5,058 bases of DNA from Acidobacteriota bacterium. GTDB taxonomy: Bacteria > Acidobacteriota > Blastocatellia > RBC074. This document shows positions 1 to 5,058 of this stretch, piece after piece. Position 1 is the stretch's first letter. Each line of letters begins with the position of its first letter. The position numbers and the translations under genes are program-made. A model generated the notes under the pieces. It was not told where the DNA came from and did no database searches. It worked only from the letters and a program-made list of their open reading frames with translations. Location of the stretch: NCBI GenBank assembly GCA_017991275.1, contig JAGNMH010000485.1, forward strand, positions 1 to 5,058. The letters are read 5' to 3'.

Positions 1-1
1 G

Positions 2-271
2 TATGTGAATGACCAGATTGCCTTTGGATTTATGGGGTGGATGTACGCCGTTACAACGGATGGAGGAAAAAGTTGGTCGGTTTGGAACGCACAAAAAGAC
101 CTTCTCAATTGGGAATGCTGCAATTACCGACTCATAAAACGAGTCTCAATCAATGCCGATGGACAGGGAACTATGACTCTAAATGTAATTGACCCCAGCA
201 GAGGTGAAGTTCCAGAGCTTCAAACGAAGGATTATGGCCGTCATTGGGCTAGGGCAGAAAAATCGGAATAG
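2..271 (+). CDS. Asp-box (BNR-type) protein, 3' fragment
   Basis: This is the 3' end of a gene whose reading frame is still open at the left edge. A GTG at position 5 could in principle be a start, but nothing upstream is visible to test it, so I treat the gene as truncated. The visible 88 residues (counted from that GTG) contain two copies of the Asp-box pattern S/T-x-D-x-G-x-x-W: TTDGGKSW at residues 17-24 and TKDYGRHW at 74-81. Asp-boxes cap beta-hairpins in sialidase-like and photosystem-assembly-like beta-propellers, which suggests this is the last blade or blades of a propeller-type or related beta-rich protein. A vicinal Cys-Cys lies at about residues 38-39. The catalytic or ligand function cannot be told from this fragment. 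The gene ends directly against the hairpin at 272-312. Confidence 0.7.
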   Translation, partial: YVNDQIAFGFMGWMYAVTTDGGKSWSVWNAQKDLLNWECCNYRLIKRVSINADGQGTMTLNVIDPSRGEVPELQTKDYGRHWARAEKSE

Positions 272-312
272 GACAAAGGCGCAAAAGGCATTTAGACTTT
301 TGCGCCTTTGTC
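272..312. terminator. Bidirectional hairpin terminator between convergent genes
   Basis: A perfect 16-bp inverted repeat: left arm GACAAAGGCGCAAAAG at 272-287, 9-nt loop at 288-296, right arm CTTTTGCGCCTTTGTC at 297-312. It begins on the base after the plus-strand stop codon (269-271) and lies 5 nt beyond the minus-strand stop codon (318-320), exactly where a shared terminator for two convergent genes belongs. Neither side has a proper run of T after the stem, so it is not a textbook intrinsic terminator. It may act as a transcript-end stabiliser or need a factor. The inverted repeat is seen directly; the terminator role is inferred. Confidence 0.75.
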
Positions 313-317
313 AGTTG

Positions 318-1889
318 TTACGGTTTTACTGGAGCAACCGGGTCTTTCAGTTTTTCCTTTTCGGCATTTACATCGAAGCGTTTGTAGTTGCCGTAAGTCA
401 CCGTCGAGTTGACGTTGATGCCTTTGACCAGCAGAACTTTGACGCCCAGATTGATGTCAGCTCGCGTAGGCAGCCAGATTTCGTCGTTGACTCGCTCCTG
501 CTCCATGACGAACGAAGCGCCTTCTTTTAACGAAGCCAGCAATCCGCCGCCGACTTTATACGACTCAATCAGTCGAGCTTCGACGCGAGCGACTTGCTTG
601 TCGGCTGCGTCCACCCAGATTGCTCCGGCCATCTTGCCGAAGAATTTTTCAAAATCCTTTTTTGGTTTGTAACCCGGCAGCGGTTCAAAATCGAAAACGA
701 TCACGTCTCGGTTACGAAATCGTTCGCGGCGAGGATTGACCAGTTTCGAAGCTTTCAGCACATCGGCGATGGAAATACGCTGGCCGCGTTCGTCGTCCGG
801 CGGGCCGGAGCTGTCCTGAGCGACTTCGCGCTGTTTTTCAGCCTTGCGAGCTTTCTCGGCTTCTTTCTTTTCAATGTCGCGAACACGTTTTTCAATGCGT
901 TTGGTTTCGTCAGCTTCTTCGTTGGGCGAAAGCGGTTTGTCGTTTTTGGCGATCAAACGGCGAATGCGATTGCCTTTGTAAAATGTCAGTTCGTGAGTTT
1001 CAGACTCTTTGACCTTCAACTGGCCATTGCTTTCCAGTTCTTTGCGAACGGTGGTTTGGGTATAGGTGTACTTTTCCAGAATGTCGTCAACGGCGTCTTC
1101 GTTTTTGCCTACGGCATCCAGCAGCGCCGGAATGTCCGGCAAAGGTTCGTTGGAAAGTTTGGGAAACTCGAAAGCTAAGCGATCAATTTGCGGGTTGTGT
1201 TTGATGGAATCCAGGTTGATGTCGAAGCCGATTTCGCCAATTGAAAGCTTGATTGAGTAAGGTTCCATCAAACTGCCGACGGGTTTGAAGTCTGAATAAT
1301 CAAAGACTCGAACGGCGTCGCCAGCCGGAATCTCTTCGCGGATCAGCAAACTGGATGTTGCGTCAAAGTGCATTTTGATCGTCACATTTTTGGCCGTCAC
1401 CAGCGCCAGAGTGTTCGCGGCTTTGCCATTGATTGTGGTCTGACCGACGAAGTTCAGTTTCGATTTGTCTTTTTTGTAATCCAGCCAGCGCCAGTTTCTG
1501 TATCGAGCTTCGGTTTGAAAATCTTTGCTGGCTTGGCCGGTCAGAGTTCTCAACCCGTCGCGCGAATCTCTTGTCCAGGACGATTTGCCGTTGTAGCCGG
1601 AACTGAATTCCAATCCGCCCAGATCAAAAGATTCGATGAATAAGTTCGGCTGTGAAGCCGAAGCCTGGTAATTGCCTGTCGCGCCGTCTTTGGAGTTGGT
1701 GATTTTGCCCAATGCTTGCCGCGATCTGACTTCGCGCAGAGCCTTTTCGCCTTTGCCGTTGGTCATGGCTTTGACGGCTTGCTTGATGATTTTGTCCGGC
1801 GATTGAGCTGCGCTGCTGCCAACCAGGACTAGCGCCGCAGCCAGCGAACAGGCCAATCGTGTCATTAGTAAAGCAATAGTTTGGTTCAT
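318..1889 (-). CDS. Exported two-domain protein with LolA-like N-terminal region
   Basis: Encodes 523 residues. Residues 1-28 form a signal peptide: a basic residue at 11, a hydrophobic stretch at about 12-24, then S-S-A-A with likely cleavage after Ala28. There is no lipobox, so the product should be periplasmic or loosely outer-membrane associated. Residues of about 31-245 resemble the LolA/outer-membrane lipoprotein-sorting fold: alternating beta-strands, a YNGKSSW segment near 99-105, an INGKAA turn near 153-158 and strands of the type seen in lipid-binding half-barrels. Residues 325-358 are a highly charged Lys/Glu/Arg stretch, probably a helical or coiled-coil linker. Residues of about 370-505 form a second beta-rich domain with FDFEPLPGYKPK (399-410) and a GGGLLASL segment (447-454). 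I recall similar architectures in Acidobacteriota genomes but no characterised member; the function is unknown. The start at 1889 is chosen because AGGAG lies 9 nt upstream and the signal peptide follows at once. The frame can be extended to a TTG at 1937, but that only adds repeat-encoded Ile-Leu-Lys units and has no ribosome binding site. Confidence 0.85.
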   Translation of the reverse strand: MNQTIALLMTRLACSLAAALVLVGSSAAQSPDKIIKQAVKAMTNGKGEKALREVRSRQALGKITNSKDGATGNYQASASQPNLFIESFDLGGLEFSSGYNGKSSWTRDSRDGLRTLTGQASKDFQTEARYRNWRWLDYKKDKSKLNFVGQTTINGKAANTLALVTAKNVTIKMHFDATSSLLIREEIPAGDAVRVFDYSDFKPVGSLMEPYSIKLSIGEIGFDINLDSIKHNPQIDRLAFEFPKLSNEPLPDIPALLDAVGKNEDAVDDILEKYTYTQTTVRKELESNGQLKVKESETHELTFYKGNRIRRLIAKNDKPLSPNEEADETKRIEKRVRDIEKKEAEKARKAEKQREVAQDSSGPPDDERGQRISIADVLKASKLVNPRRERFRNRDVIVFDFEPLPGYKPKKDFEKFFGKMAGAIWVDAADKQVARVEARLIESYKVGGGLLASLKEGASFVMEQERVNDEIWLPTRADINLGVKVLLVKGINVNSTVTYGNYKRFDVNAEKEKLKDPVAPVKP

Positions 1890-1898
1890 CTGAGAGTT

Positions 1899-1903
1899 CT
1901 CCT
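1899..1903 (-). promoter_or_regulatory. Ribosome binding site deciding the start at 1889
   Basis: On the minus strand AGGAG occupies 1903-1899, followed by 9 nt and then ATG at 1889-1887. It is the only good Shine-Dalgarno match near the 5' end of the exported-protein gene, and it favours this ATG over the in-frame TTG at 1937. Confidence 0.75.
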
Positions 1904-1904
1904 G

Positions 1905-1940
1905 CTTCAATATCTTCAATATCTTCAATATCTTCAATAT
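1905..1940. repeat. Four perfect tandem copies of a 9-bp unit
   Basis: CTTCAATAT is repeated four times without a mismatch on the plus strand (1905-1913, 1914-1922, 1923-1931, 1932-1940). On the minus strand it reads ATATTGAAG four times. The array sits in the 5' untranslated leader or promoter region of the minus-strand exported-protein gene, one base upstream of its AGGAG site. The unit is a multiple of three, so copy-number change would not shift any frame running through it. It could arise by replication slippage, act as a series of direct-repeat operator sites, or lie in the transcribed leader. The repeat is seen directly; any role is inferred. Confidence 0.9.
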
Positions 1941-2054
1941 CAGGGAAGTCGGTAAGGGGTAATTTTAGTTTGGATCGTTCCCGTTTACGTTGAATTTAGT
2001 CGAATGGTTGCGACCGAATTTGGACGGACAATTCCTGAACGCCATGATGACTTA

Positions 2055-2075
2055 GTTTTGCAGTTGGAGCAAAAC
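2055..2075 (+). other. Small hairpin in the leader of the pullulanase gene
   Basis: GTTTTGC (2055-2061) and GCAAAAC (2069-2075) are perfect reverse complements separated by the 7-nt loop AGTTGGA. The hairpin lies 78 nt upstream of the pullulanase start codon, in the divergent intergenic region 1941-2153. No T-run follows, so a terminator is unlikely. It might be a leader structure or a dyad bound by a regulator. A 7-bp dyad can occur by chance. The rest of this intergenic region shows only weak promoter-like hexamers. Confidence 0.35.
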
Positions 2076-2153
2076 CGGCTTGAACGTCGAGGCAATTACG
2101 ACTAGGCTTTCGGCTTGTTTCACCTTCATCTCACAACTCTGGACAACATAAAC

Positions 2154-4121
2154 ATGAATTCGACCGCTCGTTTAGCCCCGATCAACTATTCGACAACGCC
2201 TCCGCTTGCTCATGCTGCGGATGGCGTTTTTTCCTCGCAACAGCTTGGCGCGATTTATTCGCCGCAACAAACCACATTTCGAGTCTGGGCGCCGACAGCC
2301 AACGAAATGACTTTGAATCTTTACCAGTCGCCGACCGGTGGTGAGGCAAAGCGTATTTCGATGACCAAACTTGATGACGGTTGCTGGGAAATTGCCATCA
2401 TCGGCAATCAGCTTGACGTTTATTACACTTACTCGGCGGCAGGCGACGATCCACGTTTTGACTCCAGCCGTGAGCTTCTTGATCCTTACGCCAAAGCCGT
2501 CACCAATCATGATGGTCGTTCAATCATTGTTCACGACGAAACTCCTGTGGCCGACCGTCCGGCGTTCCCAATTTCCGAAGCCGTCATTTACGAAATGCAC
2601 TTGCGCGATTTCACGATTGATCCCGATTCCGGCGTTCAGCGAAGAGGCAAGTATCTGGGCCTGACGGAAAGCGGAACTCATCTGAGCGGGCGGCTGGACG
2701 TGGCGACAGGTTTGGATCATCTGGTGGAACTTGGTGTCAATGTCGTTCAATTGCTGCCGGTGGGAGAGTTTCATAACCAAAAATCCCAAGACCTATACGG
2801 TTGGGGTTATGACGTAGTGCATCACTTTTCGCCCGAAGGCTGGTACGCCAGCGAACGTTTCGACGCGCGCAGGGTCAGCGAAGTCAAACGCATGGTTGAC
2901 GCGCTTCACCGCCGAGGGATTCGCGTGACTGTTGACGTTGTTTTCAATCACACTTTTGAAGCGGTTGATCTTGGCCGCGTTTACAGTTTCGACGGATTGG
3001 TTCCGGGTTATTACTACAGGCTGAAACAGGACGGTAGTTATTGGAACGGTTCCGGCGTAGGCAACGAGTTTCGAACCGAAGCGCCAATGGTTCGCCGGTA
3101 CATCATTGATTGCCTGAAGCATTGGGTGACGGAATACAAAATTGATGGGTTCCGTTTCGATTTGATGGGTTTGATTGACCGCGAAACCTTGCGGCAAATA
3201 GCTGAAGAGTTGCGAGCAATTGATCCGAACTTGCTGATTTACGGCGAACCGTGGGCAGGCGGTTCGACTCCGATTGAAATCACCTGGAAAGGGACTCAGC
3301 GCGGCCAGGGTTGGTCGGTTTTCAACGATCATTACCGTGACGCGCTGAAAGGGAATGTTTTCAATGCGCGAGAGACAGGTTTTTCTCAATCGGGCAATCA
3401 CGTTCACGGTGTCAAACTCGGTTTGCGCGGAGCGATTGACGATTTCAGCGATTCGCCCATAGAGGCGATCAATTATGTTGAATGTCACGACAATCACACC
3501 TTGTGGGATCGGTTGAAAATCAGCACGGCTGATGACGCCAGAATTACAGACGCCGACCGCCGGGCGATGGACAAACTTACCGCAGCCGCGCTGTTTACCT
3601 CGCAAGGCATTCCGTTCATCCAGGCCGGTCAGGAATTTTTGCGAACCAAGGGCGGCGATCACAACAGTTACGACAAACCCGATTCTGTGAACATGATTCG
3701 CTGGCGCGAAAAGCTGGAGCACCGGGACGTGTATGAATACTACAAAGGACTGATCGCGTTGCGCAGAGAGCACAGGCTTTTCCGACTGGAAACCGCGGAC
3801 GAAGTTCGTCGCGCTGTCAGATTTCTTGATGACCAGCTAGGCCTGGCAGTTCCGATGGGCTGCGTTGCTTACTTGATAGAAGACGAGGGGCAAAACGACA
3901 GTTGGAGCCGAGCTTTGGTGATACTTAATGCCAGCCCCAGGTTGGGCGAGTTGAAAATTCCCAAAGGTGAATGGCAGGTATTTGCTGACAACAAAGAAGT
4001 GAGCATTACTCCGTTGCGGCTGAGCACTCAACTTGTAACCGAGAATACCACCACAGTTGCGCCCCGTAGCGCCTTGATTCTAGGAGAAAATGCCGAAAAG
4101 ACTGATCTTCAACGCAGATGA
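2154..4121 (+). CDS. pulA: Type I pullulanase (GH13, CBM48)
   Basis: Encodes 655 residues with no signal peptide, so it should act in the cytoplasm, hydrolysing alpha-1,6 branch points of glycogen-derived or imported alpha-glucans. An N-terminal CBM48-type beta domain runs from about residue 30 to 125 (TTFRVWAPTA at 40-49). The GH13 barrel follows (about 140-540) with all four conserved regions: DVVFNH (261-266); GFRFDLMG (332-339) with nucleophile Asp336; YGEPW (363-367) with acid/base Glu365; and YVECHDNH (441-448) with transition-state stabiliser Asp446. The GFRFDLMG and YGEPW forms and the PGYYYR segment at 284-289 point to type I pullulanase rather than isoamylase or glycogen debranching GlgX. 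The usual YNWGYDP signature appears here as YGWGYDV (215-221). A C-terminal beta domain covers about 545-640. It is shorter than Bacillus AmyX-type enzymes because it lacks an extra N-terminal module. The ATG at 2154 is preferred over the upstream TTG at 2115. The Shine-Dalgarno is weak (GGA at 2141-2143). The 3' end overlaps the next gene by 32 bp. Confidence 0.93.
   Translation: MNSTARLAPINYSTTPPLAHAADGVFSSQQLGAIYSPQQTTFRVWAPTANEMTLNLYQSPTGGEAKRISMTKLDDGCWEIAIIGNQLDVYYTYSAAGDDPRFDSSRELLDPYAKAVTNHDGRSIIVHDETPVADRPAFPISEAVIYEMHLRDFTIDPDSGVQRRGKYLGLTESGTHLSGRLDVATGLDHLVELGVNVVQLLPVGEFHNQKSQDLYGWGYDVVHHFSPEGWYASERFDARRVSEVKRMVDALHRRGIRVTVDVVFNHTFEAVDLGRVYSFDGLVPGYYYRLKQDGSYWNGSGVGNEFRTEAPMVRRYIIDCLKHWVTEYKIDGFRFDLMGLIDRETLRQIAEELRAIDPNLLIYGEPWAGGSTPIEITWKGTQRGQGWSVFNDHYRDALKGNVFNARETGFSQSGNHVHGVKLGLRGAIDDFSDSPIEAINYVECHDNHTLWDRLKISTADDARITDADRRAMDKLTAAALFTSQGIPFIQAGQEFLRTKGGDHNSYDKPDSVNMIRWREKLEHRDVYEYYKGLIALRREHRLFRLETADEVRRAVRFLDDQLGLAVPMGCVAYLIEDEGQNDSWSRALVILNASPRLGELKIPKGEWQVFADNKEVSITPLRLSTQLVTENTTTVAPRSALILGENAEKTDLQRR
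4082..4086 (+). promoter_or_regulatory. Ribosome binding site inside the end of pulA
   Basis: AGGAG at 4082-4086 precedes the ATG at 4090 by only 3 nt and lies wholly within the pullulanase coding sequence. The spacing is shorter than usual. The start is nonetheless fixed by the protein, because the family motif NADDYG falls at residues 8-13 and no later start is possible without losing it. The placement suggests that translation of the downstream gene depends on ribosomes finishing pullulanase. Confidence 0.6.
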
Positions 4122-4920
4122 TTACGGACGCTGCGTCGAAATCAACGACGCTGTCGAAGAGTTGATAGAAGCCAAAAGGCTGAACGACGTATCGGTTCTG
4201 GCTAACGGTGAAATGCTGGATTCAGCCGCCGACTTTTTGTTAGCCAACCCGCAAGTCAGCGCAGGCATTCACTTGAATGCTGTCGAAGGGAAGCCGATTT
4301 CCTCTGCCGTCAAAATTGGCGTGTTGATCGGCGCGGACGGTGAGTTTGCCGGTCTGGGCGATTTGATGCTTCGTTGGATCGCGCGCCCTTTTGCCGTCAG
4401 CCGCGCAGTCGAAATCGAGTGGCGCGCGCAAATTGAAAAATTGCTGGACGCCAAACTTAGCCTTTCGCACGCTGACAGCCATCAACATTTGCATGCGTTT
4501 CCGCCAGCCTGGCACATCGCCGTCAAGCTTTGCCGTGAATACGGGATTGCCGGATTGAGGTTGCCGCGCGAACGAAACAGGCTGCCGAAACGTCAAGCCG
4601 GAGCTTTTGCGCTCAGCACATCGCTGGCGATTGCTCGGCTTATGACTTCAAGCGATAAGCTGCATCACAACGACCACATGCTTGGCTTCAAACGAGCCGG
4701 AGCTTATGAATTGAATTCGCTGATTGAAGACCTGCGTACCATTCCAGCCGGATTGACTGAAATTGCGCTTCACCCCAGCACCGCAGACAAAGTTCCTTAC
4801 TCCGGGCTGTCAGGGAATCGCGAGCGTCAAGCGTTGCTCGATTCATCGTTGCCAGAAAGATTGGAAGAAATGGGAATCGAACTGACAAGCTGGAAAATGG
4901 TCACAGAAGGGTTGGGTTAG
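4090..4920 (+). CDS. ChbG/HpnK family (YdjC-like) carbohydrate deacetylase
   Basis: Encodes 276 residues, a normal length for the family, with no signal peptide or membrane segment, so a cytoplasmic enzyme is expected. Family members are metal-dependent deacetylases of amino-sugar substrates; ChbG removes an acetyl group from chito-oligosaccharides and HpnK is linked to hopanoid modification. The key motifs are all present: NADDYG at 8-13 (catalytic and metal-binding Asp10/Asp11), GIHLN at 59-63 (His61, metal ligand), the His-rich HADSHQHLH at 127-135 (metal ligands and active site), and E-I-A-L-H-P-S at 224-230 near the C-terminus. The true substrate cannot be read from the sequence: no chitobiose transport gene or hopanoid gene is in view. 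It starts 32 bp inside pulA, in another frame, so the two genes are almost certainly one transcript. The stop codon overlaps that of the convergent RND gene. Confidence 0.9.
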   Translation: MPKRLIFNADDYGRCVEINDAVEELIEAKRLNDVSVLANGEMLDSAADFLLANPQVSAGIHLNAVEGKPISSAVKIGVLIGADGEFAGLGDLMLRWIARPFAVSRAVEIEWRAQIEKLLDAKLSLSHADSHQHLHAFPPAWHIAVKLCREYGIAGLRLPRERNRLPKRQAGAFALSTSLAIARLMTSSDKLHHNDHMLGFKRAGAYELNSLIEDLRTIPAGLTEIALHPSTADKVPYSGLSGNRERQALLDSSLPERLEEMGIELTSWKMVTEGLG

Positions 4921-5058
4921 AGGCCACGCCTACGCAGCAGGTAAAAGATTACTGGCGTTACCAGCAGTGACAAAACCATCGAAATCGTCACACCGCCAAT
5001 CACCGCAATCGCCAACGGTTGCAGCAATTGCGAGCCGGAACCTATTCCAACAGCCAGC
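4917..5058 (-). CDS. RND-family efflux permease, C-terminal fragment
   Basis: Only the last 46 codons and the TAA stop (4919-4917) are in the window; the gene continues past the right edge. The translation contains GIGSGSQLLQPLAIAVIGG, then a hydrophobic stretch ending in VTPVIFYLLRRRGL. This matches the end of AcrB/CzcA-type RND transporters: the loop before the last transmembrane helix with its PLAIAVIGG segment, the final helix with a Pro near its end, and a short basic cytoplasmic tail. Such proteins are inner-membrane proton-driven pumps working with a periplasmic adaptor and an outer-membrane channel. Whether this one exports drugs (HAE type) or metals (HME type) cannot be decided from the fragment. 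It is convergent with the deacetylase gene and overlaps it by 4 bp. Confidence 0.88.
   Translation of the reverse strand, partial: LAVGIGSGSQLLQPLAIAVIGGVTISMVLSLLVTPVIFYLLRRRGL

Noticed and set aside
594..1178. A 194-codon plus-strand frame opposite the exported-protein gene
   Set aside because: It is antisense to a strong gene. Its Phe/Val/Ala-rich translation is what antisense reading of Lys/Glu-rich codons gives, so it is not a membrane protein.
1890..1937. N-terminal extension of the exported protein from a TTG at 1937
   Set aside because: The added residues come only from the 9-bp repeats, there is no Shine-Dalgarno before the TTG, and the extension would place 16 extra residues ahead of a normal signal peptide.
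2080..2108. Possible promoter for pulA: TTGAAC, 17-bp spacer, TAGGCT
   Set aside because: The spacing is ideal and the -35 match is fair, but the -10 hexamer matches TATAAT at only three positions. Equally weak hexamers occur elsewhere in the region, so it cannot be called.
2115..2153. Extension of the pullulanase start to a TTG at 2115
   Set aside because: The extra 13 residues precede the region where CBM48-type enzymes normally begin, and no ribosome binding site is visible before the TTG; the ATG at 2154 is simpler.
2793..3773. A 326-codon open frame on the minus strand inside the pullulanase gene
   Set aside because: It lies antisense to a gene with all four GH13 regions intact, its translation shows no recognisable domain, and it has no convincing ribosome binding site. 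It is a shadow of the codon pattern of the real gene.
4921..4931. Small AGGC-CAC-GCCT hairpin after the deacetylase stop codon
   Set aside because: The stem is only 4 bp, lies within the RND coding sequence and has no T-tract, so it is not a credible terminator.

Overview
The window looks like ordinary bacterial chromosome from a Gram-negative-type organism with roughly balanced base composition. The best guess for the lineage is Acidobacteriota (Blastocatellia-like). This rests on my recollection of the family of the large exported protein on the minus strand and on the general look of the proteins; no marker gene is present, so it is an inference. There are five protein genes, two of them cut by the window edges. 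I saw no rRNA, tRNA, insertion sequence, CRISPR array or phage gene.

Left part: the window opens inside a plus-strand gene (2-271) whose visible 3' end carries two Asp-box (BNR-type) motifs. It stops directly against a perfect 16-bp hairpin (272-312). A long minus-strand gene (318-1889) converges on the same hairpin from the other side. That gene encodes a 523-residue exported protein with a signal peptide, a LolA-like N-terminal region, a charged linker and a conserved-looking C-terminal domain.

Middle: 1890-2153 is the divergent control region between the minus-strand gene and the glycan genes. It holds a clear AGGAG ribosome binding site for the minus-strand gene, four perfect tandem copies of a 9-bp unit immediately upstream of that site, and a short hairpin in the leader of the plus-strand gene.

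Right part: a cytoplasmic type I pullulanase (2154-4121, CBM48 plus GH13 barrel) overlaps by 32 bp with a ChbG/HpnK (YdjC-like) carbohydrate deacetylase (4090-4920). The two are very probably co-transcribed and translationally coupled. Pullulanase would debranch glycogen or alpha-glucans; the deacetylase would remove acetyl groups from an amino-sugar-containing substrate. Their link is positional only and no shared pathway is proven. At the right edge, the C-terminus of an RND-family efflux permease lies on the minus strand (4917-5058) and overlaps the end of the deacetylase gene by 4 bp, tail to tail.

I did not find a clearly novel system. The most unusual points are the 9-bp tandem repeat next to a ribosome binding site, the two-domain exported LolA-like protein, and the overlapping pullulanase-deacetylase pair.
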